17,318 nt of DNA from Phoenicibacter sp963592435 (GCA_963592435.1 CAVAWT010000035.1:1-17318), one strand, 5' to 3'; shown: positions 7,742 through 14,830, numbered from the stretch's first letter. Numbers and translations: made by a program. Notes: generated by a model from the letters alone, not told the origin.

Positions 7742-8116
7742 TTAGTACTTCCCTGCTGGGACAACTTCGAGCCATGAACCATCCGGATCTTGAATAAAAT
7801 GAAGTCCCATTTTTGTGTTGTCAAAGCAAATGCATCCCATCTCTTCATGGAGCTTCTTTGCTGCTTCATAATCTTCAGTCTCAAATGCCAAATGAGTGTC
7901 TTTTCCTCCGTTGGCATAAGGCTCAGTTCTACCTTTGTTCCAAGTGAGTTCAACCAGAAAATCCCCATCTTCGCTTTTTAGGTAGGTGTTTGACCAAGAC
8001 CCGTCGTCCGGACCGAACGAATGATCGACATGAAGCCCGAGCGCCTTCTCATAGAATGCCAATGACTTCTCCAAATCCAAAACATGAATGCACCAGTGAG
8101 CTATACGATATGACAT
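7742..8116 (-). CDS. VOC-family (glyoxalase I-like) metalloprotein
   Basis: A 124-residue single-chain vicinal oxygen chelate protein with the two beta-alpha-beta-beta-beta halves of glyoxalase I-type enzymes. The four expected metal ligands are present: His7, Glu56, His75 and Glu117. IHVLDLEKSLAFYEKALGL (10-28) and IQDPDGSWLEVVP (108-120) are typical. A lactoylglutathione-lyase-like activity is possible, but the family covers many reactions and the neighbours give no substrate clue. The start is ATG with AAAGG about 7 bases upstream. It is read alone, with a 248-bp gap to the divergent pgm. No terminator is obvious after its stop. Confidence 0.88.
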   Translation of the reverse strand: MSYRIAHWCIHVLDLEKSLAFYEKALGLHVDHSFGPDDGSWSNTYLKSEDGDFLVELTWNKGRTEPYANGGKDTHLAFETEDYEAAKKLHEEMGCICFDNTKMGLHFIQDPDGSWLEVVPAGKY

Positions 8117-8138
8117 ATCAAAACCTTTCTTCTCCGCT

Positions 8139-8306
8139 CAACAATGATAAGAAACGTCAAGAACTTTGCCTTGACCTCATGTTTTAGATTTTAACACATG
8201 AAACATGGTTGAGGTCCTCATTGTTTGATGGGCAAGACTCATCAAAATGCTAAGGTTTTAAATGACAACAACAAGGGGTCAGACCCTCATGAATTTGTGA
8301 GATAAT
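8139..8306. promoter_or_regulatory. Divergent control region between the VOC gene and pgm, with several dyads
   Basis: This holds nested inverted repeats: CAACAATG (8139-8146) with CATTGTTT (8219-8226), GACCTCATGTTT (8173-8184) with AAACAT and GAGGTC (8201-8216), TGATG with CATCA (8227-8243), and a tight GGGTC-A-GACCC palindrome (8276-8286). A TGAGATAAT extended -10 (8298-8306) probably serves pgm, and the GGGTCAGACCC palindrome covers its -35 position, so it is a candidate operator. On the minus strand a TGTTAAAAT stretch near 8190 may serve the VOC gene. Confidence 0.4.
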
Positions 8307-8364
8307 GAAGCAAATGCGATTGAAAGATTTAAATTTTTAAACAAAAGAAAGACTGAGGGAAATC

Positions 8365-10077
8365 ATGATCTATGAAGAAAAAGTTAATGAATGGATTGAA
8401 AACACGCCTTGCGAAACAATGCGTGAAACTTTGAAGAGGTGGCTATCAGACGGTGACGAAAAAGCAATTGAAGATGCCTTTTTTCAAGACTTGGAATTTG
8501 GAACAGCTGGGCTTCGTGGAACAATTGGACCTGGCACAAACAGGATGAATGCAACAACAGTTGCTCGCGCCACTCAAGGTGTCGCTAACTACCTTAATAA
8601 GAATTTCGAGCATCCAAGCGTTGCAATTGCGCACGATTCTCGAAACAAAGGCGAACGATTCACTGAAATCACTGCTAGCGTTTTGGCAGCAAACAACATC
8701 ACTGCCCACGTGTTCCCTCGCCTTGAAGCAACTCCTGCACTGGCATTTGCAACCCAACACCTTAACTGTGACGCTGGAATTTGCATAACAGCAAGTCACA
8801 ACCCGAAAGAATATAACGGTTATAAAGTTTTTAATTCTTCTGGTTGCCAAATAACTTCCCAAGTCGCAAGCGATATTTCAAATGAGATTGAAAGCTTGTC
8901 ATATTTCGAAGGCATCAAACAAGCCGATTTTGAAAAAGCAGTCGAAGATGGTCTTATTAAATTGATTGACGACGAGTGCATGGAAGCGTTTGTTGAAGAA
9001 GCAATCAGTGGCGTTCCAAACGTTGATAATGAAGCGCTTGAACACCTGAAAGTGGTTTATTCTCCTCTTAATGGAACAGGAAAAGAACCAATTTTGAACA
9101 TGTTCAAAAAAATGGGGATTACAGATGTTCACATCGTTGCTGAACAGGAAAACCCCGATGGCAACTTCCCCACATGCCCATCTCCAAACCCAGAAGAGAG
9201 AGAAGCGCTTGGGCTGGGAATTAAATTGTGTGAGGAACTCGATGCAGACATTTTGATCGCAACTGACCCTGACGCAGACAGGACTGGAATCGCTGTCAAT
9301 CACAATGGAGAGATGAAACTTGTCACCGGAAACGAAGTTGGTCTTTTGTTGATGGACCACTTAAGCAAACTGATTTCTAAAGACGAGATTTCACAAAAAG
9401 TATTCTGCACAACACTCGTGTCGTCCTCTATGGCTGACGCTATTGCACAAGAAAACGGCTTTGAGCTCAGACGTGTTCCAACTGGCTTTAAATACATAGG
9501 CGAGCAAATTTCGCTACTTGAAAGGCAAGGCAAACGCAACGATTTTGTGATGGGGTTTGAGGAGAGCTATGGCTATTTGATCGGTACGCACGTTCGCGAC
9601 AAAGACTCAGTTTCAACAACTCTTGCGATTTGTGACATGGTGGCAAAAAATAAAGCGCAGGGAAAAACACTTATTGACGTCCTAGAAGAGCTCTATTCAC
9701 GCTTTGGATACTATAAAAATTCAACACAAAGTTTCCAATTCCCTGGAGCTGACGGCTCAAAGAAGATGAAAGACATCATGGAGGACTTAAAAAACAACCC
9801 ACCAACTGAAATTTCAGACAAAAAAGTCCTCAGCTCAACAGATTATTCAAAGCCAACAAACATGACGATTATGAATTCAAAAGACGGCATTGAGCAGCTT
9901 CTCCCACAAATCAACGTTATTGAGTTTAACTTGGAAGGAAACGCAAAACTCATCATTCGTCCAAGCGGCACCGAGCCAAAAATAAAAGCTTACTCGTTTG
10001 TTTGCGGAAGTTCACATGATGACGCAAACTCCCAACTCCAATCCCTTAAACACGCAACACAAGACTTATTCAAATAA
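8365..10077 (+). CDS. pgcA: Phosphoglucomutase/phosphomannomutase (alpha-D-phosphohexomutase family)
   Basis: A 570-residue cytosolic phospho-sugar mutase that interconverts glucose-1- and glucose-6-phosphate, feeding cell-wall and polysaccharide precursors. All four domains are marked: the catalytic loop TASHNPKEYNGYKVF (142-156) with phospho-accepting Ser144; the metal loop DPDADR (301-306); the sugar-recognition loop GFEESYGY (397-404); and the phosphate-binding RPSGTEPKIKAY near the C-terminus. FGTAGLRG (45-52) is typical of the long PgcA-type mutases, and the length fits that group. The start is ATG at 8365 with GAGGGA 4 bases upstream. It stands alone; a long hairpin element begins 9 bases after its stop and a terminator follows at 10277. 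Glucose versus mannose preference is not certain. Confidence 0.93.
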   Translation: MIYEEKVNEWIENTPCETMRETLKRWLSDGDEKAIEDAFFQDLEFGTAGLRGTIGPGTNRMNATTVARATQGVANYLNKNFEHPSVAIAHDSRNKGERFTEITASVLAANNITAHVFPRLEATPALAFATQHLNCDAGICITASHNPKEYNGYKVFNSSGCQITSQVASDISNEIESLSYFEGIKQADFEKAVEDGLIKLIDDECMEAFVEEAISGVPNVDNEALEHLKVVYSPLNGTGKEPILNMFKKMGITDVHIVAEQENPDGNFPTCPSPNPEEREALGLGIKLCEELDADILIATDPDADRTGIAVNHNGEMKLVTGNEVGLLLMDHLSKLISKDEISQKVFCTTLVSSSMADAIAQENGFELRRVPTGFKYIGEQISLLERQGKRNDFVMGFEESYGYLIGTHVRDKDSVSTTLAICDMVAKNKAQGKTLIDVLEELYSRFGYYKNSTQSFQFPGADGSKKMKDIMEDLKNNPPTEISDKKVLSSTDYSKPTNMTIMNSKDGIEQLLPQINVIEFNLEGNAKLIIRPSGTEPKIKAYSFVCGSSHDDANSQLQSLKHATQDLFK

Positions 10078-10086
10078 CATCAGCAA

Positions 10087-10253
10087 AGGACACACTGCAA
10101 GTCTCGCAAACAAAGGAAATCAACCCGTTCATAATTTTTTGCTCATCTCCAACGGATAAGCGCTCGCTTCGCTCACTTAAACGCCTCAGGAGACCCATTC
10201 GCAAAAAATTCCTCACTGATTCCCAAAAGTTTGCTCGACTTACAGTGTGTCCT
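10087..10253 (+). repeat. Long-hairpin repeat element, copy 1 (after pgm)
   Basis: A 167-bp element that folds end to end. The outer arms start AGGACACACTG (10087-10097) and end CAGTGTGTCCT (10243-10253) and pair for about 25 bp with three mismatches. Inside, GGAAATCA pairs with TGATTCCC, AATTTTTTGC with GCAAAAAATT, and TCTCC (10146-10150) with GGAGA (10189-10193), around an apical CGCTCGCTTCGCTC region. The core closely matches 14375-14551 in the same orientation relative to the upstream gene. It begins 9 bases after the pgm stop. Confidence 0.85.
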
Positions 10254-10276
10254 CACTTGGCAAATCCAGAAGAGCA

Positions 10277-10306
10277 AAAAAGGCGACCGTGCGTGATCGC
10301 CTTTTT
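10277..10306. terminator. Bidirectional terminator between pgm and the rhodanese gene
   Basis: AAAAAGGCGA (10277-10286) and TCGCCTTTTT (10297-10306) form a perfect 10-bp stem with a 10-base loop. The A-tract and T-tract at its ends let it stop transcription from both convergent genes. Confidence 0.85.
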
Positions 10307-10341
10307 GATTTAAGCGCAAGTTATAAATTTTAAAGTTAGCC

Positions 10342-11220
10342 TTAGCTAACTGTTGCGTTTCCGCCTTCTGTCCAAGCTTTCATTCCACCTTGGAGAGTGA
10401 CAACTTTGCTCATGTCATAGCCCAAAGCGTTCAAGCAGTTTGTTGCAGCCTGAGCATATTTTTTGCCTGAATAGCAAACAAGAACAATTTTCTTGTCAGT
10501 TATATTGTTGTCTGTCAGAGCTTTGTCCATGTTAACAAGACCGCTCGTTGTGTCACCATCTTTTGCTTTGTCCATGTCAGCATTGATGGCGCCCTCGATG
10601 TGTGCAGTTTTGTAGTCATCAGCTTTGCGGACATCCAAGAAAACCGTGTCTGAGCTTCCAACTTCAGCTTTTGCAGAGTCAACTGCTTCTTCTTTCATGG
10701 TTACTTCGGTGACTTCTTTTGCAGTCTTCAGTCCTGCCTCAGTCCAAGCTTTCATGCCTCCTTGAAGCGTGACAACTTTGCTCATGTCATATCCAAGAGC
10801 GCTCAAAATGTTCGTGCCAGCTTGTGCATATTTTTTGCCAGAATAGCAAACGAGAACAAGCTTTTGATCCTTCAAATTGTTGTCTTTAATCGCTTTTTCC
10901 ATGGTGGAAAGGCCATTCTCGTTGTCGCCATCTTTTGCTTTGTCCATGTCAGCATTGACCGCACCGATAATGTGACCAGCTTTGTAGTCATCAGCCTTGC
11001 GAACGTCCAAGAAAACAACGTCGTCTTTGCCAACCTCACTTTTTAGCGAGTCAACTGACTCTTCTTTCATTGTCACTTCCTTGACTTCTTTTGTCGAAGA
11101 TGAAGATGAAGAATTGTTTGAAGAAGAGCTGTTTGAAGAGCACCCAGCCAGTGCAAAAGAAGCGCCACACATGAGGCACAGAGCAAGCATAATGCTTGCA
11201 AGTTTTTTAGTCATTGTCAT
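10342..11220 (-). CDS. Lipoprotein with two tandem rhodanese domains
   Basis: A 292-residue surface lipoprotein. The signal peptide ends in an LAGC lipobox (Cys27 lipidated), followed by a Ser/Asn linker (28-42). Two rhodanese domains follow, about 46-165 and 169-288, each with a CYSGKKYAQA active-site loop (Cys125 and Cys249, 124 residues apart) and the same LDVRKADDY and TLQGGMKAW segments. The halves are so alike that a fairly recent internal duplication is clear. Both active-site Cys are kept, unlike many tandem rhodaneses with one dead domain. Likely role: persulfide or sulfur transfer outside the membrane; the substrate is unknown. AGGAGGG lies 7 bases before the ATG. It is single, convergent with pgm, with a possible TTGACA promoter at 11331-11360. 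Confidence 0.9.
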   Translation of the reverse strand: MTMTKKLASIMLALCLMCGASFALAGCSSNSSSSNNSSSSSSTKEVKEVTMKEESVDSLKSEVGKDDVVFLDVRKADDYKAGHIIGAVNADMDKAKDGDNENGLSTMEKAIKDNNLKDQKLVLVCYSGKKYAQAGTNILSALGYDMSKVVTLQGGMKAWTEAGLKTAKEVTEVTMKEEAVDSAKAEVGSSDTVFLDVRKADDYKTAHIEGAINADMDKAKDGDTTSGLVNMDKALTDNNITDKKIVLVCYSGKKYAQAATNCLNALGYDMSKVVTLQGGMKAWTEGGNATVS

Positions 11221-11250
11221 AAATTTTCCCTCCTAATTCGAGAAACATAT

Positions 11251-11290
11251 ATAAAACATTAATTACAGAAATAAAACATTAATTACAGAA
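11251..11290. repeat. Exact 20-bp tandem direct repeat in the rhodanese leader
   Basis: ATAAAACATTAATTACAGAA occurs twice with no spacer (11251-11270, 11271-11290), 31-70 bases upstream of the rhodanese-lipoprotein ATG. It is AT-rich and could be a duplicated operator or promoter part, or a slippage-prone tract that alters expression. Confidence 0.9.
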
Positions 11291-11330
11291 CTTGCGCAGA
11301 ATAGATTCCCATTTGAACCTAAAGAGTTAT

Positions 11331-11360
11331 TTTACAAGAAAATTTTGAAATAGATGTCAA
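11331..11360 (-). promoter_or_regulatory. Possible promoter of the rhodanese lipoprotein gene
   Basis: On the minus strand a consensus TTGACA (complement of 11355-11360) is followed after 18 bases by TGTAAA (complement of 11331-11336). Transcription from here gives a leader of about 105 bases that includes the doubled 20-bp repeat. The -10 match is only moderate. Confidence 0.4.
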
Positions 11361-11374
11361 ATTCTTGTGAATGG

Positions 11375-12520
11375 CTAATAGTCATTCGCGGCTTCAGAGT
11401 TCATCCAATCAGTTTGGAAGATCTCGTAAGTGCCAGATAAAACTGCTTCCCGCGCCTCCCGCATCAAATTCAGGAGATAATGAATGTTGTGAAGCGATAA
11501 CAGCACGCTCCCCAACATCTCGTTTTGTTTTACGAGGTGGCGAATATATGCGCGAGTGAAATTTTTGCAAGTGTAGCACTCACATTTGTGATCAAGTGGC
11601 GTAAAATCGCGCTCATATTGCGCGTTTCTCGTGTTCATGCGACCAGTGCTTGAAAAAGCAGTTCCCATGCGGGCAGTTCTTGTTGGAAGCACACAGTCGA
11701 ACATGTCGACTCCCTCCCCCACTGCCTTGACAAGAGTAGTGGGATTTCCAACACCCATGAGATAACGTGGTCTGTCTTCTGGAAGTGCACGAGCAACTTC
11801 TCCTAGCGTCTCAAACATCGTTTCATGGCTCTCGCCAACAGAATATCCTCCAATTCCGAAGCCACCGAATCGTCTTCCACCATTTGCAACGTTTTCTTTT
11901 TCAATTGAAAGCAGGTTTTCAATTGAGCGCATACGCAAATCAAGGTGCATACCTCCCTGAACAATGCCAAAGAGTGTTTGATCGGCACGTTGATGGGCAC
12001 ATAAACAACGCTTCGCCCACATCCCTGAATAATGAACAGCCTTTCCAACGAACGCTTTTTCTGCAGGGTAAGGTGCACATTGGTCAAGTTGCATTATGAT
12101 GTCTGCACCGATTTTCTCTTGAATTTTCATGTTCTCTTCAGGAGTCCATTTGACGCGATGACCGTCATATATGCTTTGGAATTGCACACCATCATCGTCA
12201 AGTTTCACGGTGTCAGCCAGCGAAAACACTTGAAATCCACCACTGTCAGTCAACATTGGTCCGTCATAGTTCATGAACTTATGAACGCCACCTGCTTCTG
12301 CCACCAAATCGGCTCCTGGGCGCATTGCAAGGTGGTAAGTGTTTGCGAGAACGACTTGCGCTTGCAACTCTCGCAATTCTTTTGGAGTTATGCCCTTTAC
12401 AGTTGCGCTCGTCCCAACAGGCATAAACATCGGGGTTTGAAAATTCCCATGCGCCGTCTCATAAGTCAACGCCCTTGCATTTCCACAAACTCCATCTATG
12501 TGACAATCAAAAAGTGCCAA
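11375..12520 (-). CDS. tgt: tRNA-guanine transglycosylase Tgt
   Basis: A 381-residue enzyme that swaps guanine-34 for preQ1 in tRNAs with GUN anticodons, the entry step of queuosine on tRNA. Catalytic Asp92 sits in TDSGGFQVFSL (91-101) and nucleophile Asp275 in MFDCVLPTR (273-281). The zinc site is complete: C313, C315, C318 and His344. GIVQGG (185-190) and GGYSVGE (224-230) line the base pocket, but between them is a stretch of about 10 extra residues (EKENVANGGRR) compared with the standard enzyme. The start is TTG at 12520 with AGGAAG 7 bases upstream. It is divergent from queH-queA, whose products complete the same modification. Confidence 0.95.
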   Translation of the reverse strand: MALFDCHIDGVCGNARALTYETAHGNFQTPMFMPVGTSATVKGITPKELRELQAQVVLANTYHLAMRPGADLVAEAGGVHKFMNYDGPMLTDSGGFQVFSLADTVKLDDDGVQFQSIYDGHRVKWTPEENMKIQEKIGADIIMQLDQCAPYPAEKAFVGKAVHYSGMWAKRCLCAHQRADQTLFGIVQGGMHLDLRMRSIENLLSIEKENVANGGRRFGGFGIGGYSVGESHETMFETLGEVARALPEDRPRYLMGVGNPTTLVKAVGEGVDMFDCVLPTRTARMGTAFSSTGRMNTRNAQYERDFTPLDHKCECYTCKNFTRAYIRHLVKQNEMLGSVLLSLHNIHYLLNLMREAREAVLSGTYEIFQTDWMNSEAANDY

Positions 12521-12558
12521 TTGTTATCTTCCTTTAATAACTTTAACTTGCGTCATTC

Positions 12559-12566
12559 ATTATAAT
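12559..12566. promoter_or_regulatory. Overlapping -10 boxes for tgt and queH
   Basis: ATTATAAT contains a perfect TATAAT on both strands: 12561-12566 reading right to queH and 12564-12559 reading left to tgt. Only 6 bases separate the rightward box from the queH ATG at 12573, which places the expected transcription start on that ATG. No clear -35 box is seen for either direction. Confidence 0.5.
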
Positions 12567-12572
12567 TTAAAC

Positions 12573-13286
12573 ATGATGCCTAAAACCTACAACCTAAAAC
12601 CTAACACCTTTCTCCTTCACGCATGTTGCGGTCCATGTTCCTTAGAACCTGTCAGGATCTTGCGAGAGCGAGGCATTGAGCCCGTTATATTCTTTTCTAA
12701 TTCAAACATTGCTCCTGCCGAGGAATACGAAAAGCGACGCGACACCATTAAAACTTGGTGCGAGAAGAACTGCGTTGTTTTTGTAGAGGACGAATATGCT
12801 CCTGAAGAATGGGAAGAAGCGGTGCACGGTTTGAAGGCGCAAAAACCTGAACGTTGCAGGCAATGTTATGCTCTGCGTTTTGAGCGAGCAGTGAAATATG
12901 CAAAGGCCAACGAATTTGAAGGTGTTGGGACAACACTAACAATTTCGCCGTATCAATATGCGCTAACCATTAAAGAGGAACTTCAAAGAGCATGCGACAG
13001 TTCAGGTTTGATATGCTTTTATGAAGACTACTCACCCCATTTTCGAGAAGCACAAAGGCGCGCAAAAGAAGAAGGGCTCTATCGCCAGCATTATTGTGGT
13101 TGCCTGCCTTCTAAAGCAGAGGCTGAAGGAGAGAAGAAGCGCACTGCTGCCATTAAGAAAAAACGAGCTCAGATGCGTGAGACTGAGTTGCAGAAGAAGC
13201 GCGATGAGAAACGAGCTTACGCTGAGAAACGAGCTAAACAAAAGCAAATCCTAAAAAATTTAAGAAAAGAGACACATGTTAACTAG
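12573..13286 (+). CDS. queH: Epoxyqueuosine reductase QueH
   Basis: A 237-residue iron-sulfur enzyme that reduces epoxyqueuosine to queuosine, the non-B12 alternative to QueG. Family cysteines are all visible: LLHACCGPCS (14-23) with C18, C19 and C22; RCRQCYALRFE (94-104) with C95 and C98; and HYCGCLPSK (173-181). Residues 182-237 are a long Lys/Arg/Glu-rich tail, probably helical, not part of the conserved fold. The first 12 codons lie largely in a CCTAAAA repeat (12579-12608) and encode PKTYNLKPNT. No in-frame start exists between the repeat and the CC motif, so translation must begin at 12573 or 12576. No ribosome site precedes it, and a leaderless mRNA is likely. It overlaps queA by 11 bp. 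Confidence 0.92.
   Translation: MMPKTYNLKPNTFLLHACCGPCSLEPVRILRERGIEPVIFFSNSNIAPAEEYEKRRDTIKTWCEKNCVVFVEDEYAPEEWEEAVHGLKAQKPERCRQCYALRFERAVKYAKANEFEGVGTTLTISPYQYALTIKEELQRACDSSGLICFYEDYSPHFREAQRRAKEEGLYRQHYCGCLPSKAEAEGEKKRTAAIKKKRAQMRETELQKKRDEKRAYAEKRAKQKQILKNLRKETHVN
12579..12608. repeat. CCTAAAA-type repeat, site 3, inside queH
   Basis: CCTAAAACCTACAACCTAAA and the following CCTAACACC form the 5' end of the queH reading frame (codons 3-12). It is the same motif as at the window start, in the moeA-mogA gap and after argS. Its 3-base-compatible phase lets it be translated. Confidence 0.75.
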
Positions 13287-14364
13287 TGATTTTGACTACG
13301 AACTGCCAGAAGAGTTGATTGCACAAACGCCAGCACACAAGCGTGATGAATGCAGGATGCTCGTGTTACATCGTAACACAGGTGAGGTTGAGCATAAAAT
13401 TTTCCGTGATATTATTGACTATCTTTGCCCAGGCGACTTGCTCGTTGCAAACGAAACTCGCGTAATTCCTGCTCGCCTCATTGGAAAAAAAAGAGGCACT
13501 GGTGGAGTTTGTGAAGTTCTGCTTCTGCGCCCTATGATTGAGAACAAAGTCGATTCAAAAACAGCAAGGTGGGAAGCGTTAGTTCGCCCTGGCAAACGTT
13601 TAAAACCAGGCAACGATGCTGTCATCGAATTTGTGGATGAAAACAATAACGTCGCAATTGAAGCAAAAATTGTCGACTGGGCGCGTGACCCTGATAATGC
13701 TCAGAAAGGTGAACGAATTGTTAAACTTTTCACACACCTGACCTCCCTTGACGAAGCCTTGCACGAAGTTGGAAAAGTGCCTCTGCCTCCCTACATTCAT
13801 GACTATGCTGGCGATGATGAGATGTATCAGACTGTATATTCCAAACACGAAGGAAGTGCGGCTGCCCCTACTGCAGGCCTTCACTTCACGCCTGAACTCA
13901 TCAAAAAATGCGAGGCTAAGGGCATCAAATGGGCAACTGTCGACTTAGAAGTCGGACTTGACACTTTCAGAATTGTGGATGAAGAAAATGCAGAAGACCA
14001 CGCAATGCACACCGAAACCTACTCAGTTCCAGAGGCGACCGCTGAAGCAATTTGCGAAACAAAAAGAAAAGGTGGCAGAGTGATTGCCGTAGGAACAACG
14101 AGCGTTCGCAGTTTAGAGTCGTGCTTTCTGCGCACAAATTCCATTGAACCATGCCACCGCGCTTCAACCTCACTCTACTTAATGCCAGGCTCAAAATTCA
14201 ACGTGGTGGACGCTATGATAACAAACTTCCACGTCCCGAAATCAACACTCATGATGCTCGTCTCCGCCTTCGCCACCCGCGAACAAGTCCTGAGCGCCTA
14301 CAAGCGAGCCAAAAAAGAACGCTACAGATTCCTCTCCTTCGGCGACGCGATGCTGATTACATAA
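13276..14364 (+). CDS. queA: S-adenosylmethionine:tRNA ribosyltransferase-isomerase QueA
   Basis: A 362-residue enzyme that moves the ribosyl part of SAM onto preQ1 in tRNA, giving epoxyqueuosine, the substrate of QueH. Typical blocks are FDYELPEELIAQ (6-17), HEGSAAAPTAGLHFT, VGTTSVRSLES and ITNFHVPKSTLMMLVSAF; length is normal for the full-length enzyme. ATG 13276 lies inside the end of queH (11-bp overlap), with only a weak AGAAAAGAG before it, so it is probably translated by coupling. Together with tgt it covers all steps from preQ1 on tRNA to queuosine. No genes for making preQ1 (queC, D, E, F) are present here. A long hairpin element begins 10 bases after its stop. Confidence 0.96.
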   Translation: MLTSDFDYELPEELIAQTPAHKRDECRMLVLHRNTGEVEHKIFRDIIDYLCPGDLLVANETRVIPARLIGKKRGTGGVCEVLLLRPMIENKVDSKTARWEALVRPGKRLKPGNDAVIEFVDENNNVAIEAKIVDWARDPDNAQKGERIVKLFTHLTSLDEALHEVGKVPLPPYIHDYAGDDEMYQTVYSKHEGSAAAPTAGLHFTPELIKKCEAKGIKWATVDLEVGLDTFRIVDEENAEDHAMHTETYSVPEATAEAICETKRKGGRVIAVGTTSVRSLESCFLRTNSIEPCHRASTSLYLMPGSKFNVVDAMITNFHVPKSTLMMLVSAFATREQVLSAYKRAKKERYRFLSFGDAMLIT

Positions 14365-14374
14365 CCAGGAAGAT

Positions 14375-14551
14375 TCACGGTTTCGCAGGGAGCCTCATAA
14401 ACACAGGAAATCAACCCGCTCGAAATTTTTTTGTTCATTGCCTACGGAACTCGCTCACTTCGTTCGCTTGAACGCCTCAGGCAACCCATTCGCAAAAAAT
14501 TTCTCACTGATTTCCTAAAGTTTACTCGACTCCCATCGAAACCCACCGTGA
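14375..14551 (+). repeat. Long-hairpin repeat element, copy 2 (after queA)
   Basis: Second copy of the element at 10087-10253. The outer arms TCACGGT (14375-14381) and ACCGTGA (14545-14551) differ from copy 1 but still pair. The shared core includes GGAAATCAACCCG, ACGGA, AACGCCTCAGG, ACCCATTCGCAAAAAATT, CTCACTGATT and CTCGACT. TTGCCT (14438-14443) pairs with AGGCAA (14479-14484) at the place where copy 1 pairs TCTCC with GGAGA. It begins 10 bases after the queA stop. No T-rich terminator follows. Confidence 0.85.
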
Positions 14552-14599
14552 CATTCACTTCTCAACAAACAGAACAGTCCAGGAAACATATAGGTTAAA

Positions 14600-14630
14600 T
14601 AAAGTTAACGAGAAGGAAGTTGGGCGAGCC
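14600..14630 (+). repeat. Fragment of the 180-bp hairpin unit
   Basis: GAGAAGGAAGTTGGGCGAGC (14610-14629) closely matches GAGAAGGAAGCTGGGCGAGC at 14895-14914, the front of unit B. Only the 5' part is present; unit A begins about 20 bases later. This suggests a broken or overlapping third copy. Confidence 0.65.
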
Positions 14631-14650
14631 AAACATAGAAAACACTAAGG

Positions 14651-14830
14651 TTGAAAAAGCGTAAGCGAAAACGTTTGTGGTGCTTCAGATTCGCACGAAA
14701 ATAAAGCGCGCTGACCGACTGGTCGCGGGCTTTGTTTGCAGTGTGAAGATGATGTGCCACGGACGTTTGTAGCGACAAACTTCCGATTTTTGGTAAAAAA
14801 TCGGAACTTAAAATGGAGCGGGTCCGCTTC
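14651..14830 (+). repeat. 180-bp structured unit A (candidate non-coding RNA)
   Basis: Four hairpins follow in order: 14703-14733 (AAAGC..., GACC/GGTC, with an unpaired T at 14712); GTTTGT-AGCG-ACAAAC (14765-14780); an 11-bp stem TTCCGATTTTT/AAAAATCGGAA (14781-14806); and GAGCG/CGCTT (14816-14829) with a G-T closing pair that favours the plus strand as the RNA. Unit B has the same four in the same order, with paired base changes. No protein gene is credible here on either strand. Confidence 0.7.

Noticed and set aside
8899..9360. A 153-codon leftward frame inside pgm
   Set aside because: It is antisense to the metal-loop region of a clearly functional mutase and shows no domain of its own.
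12032..12565. A 177-codon rightward frame opposite the 5' part of tgt
   Set aside because: It lies almost wholly antisense to a well-supported tgt with intact catalytic residues, has no ribosome site, and resembles no family.
12521..12572. A preQ1 riboswitch controlling tgt or queH
   Set aside because: Both leaders are very short and lack the C-rich hairpin and A-rich tail of preQ1 aptamers.
12579..12608. CCTAAAA runs as a CRISPR array or a real telomere
   Set aside because: The units are too short, have no regular spacers, and occur at scattered gene borders inside the chromosome segment with no cas or telomere-resolvase genes.
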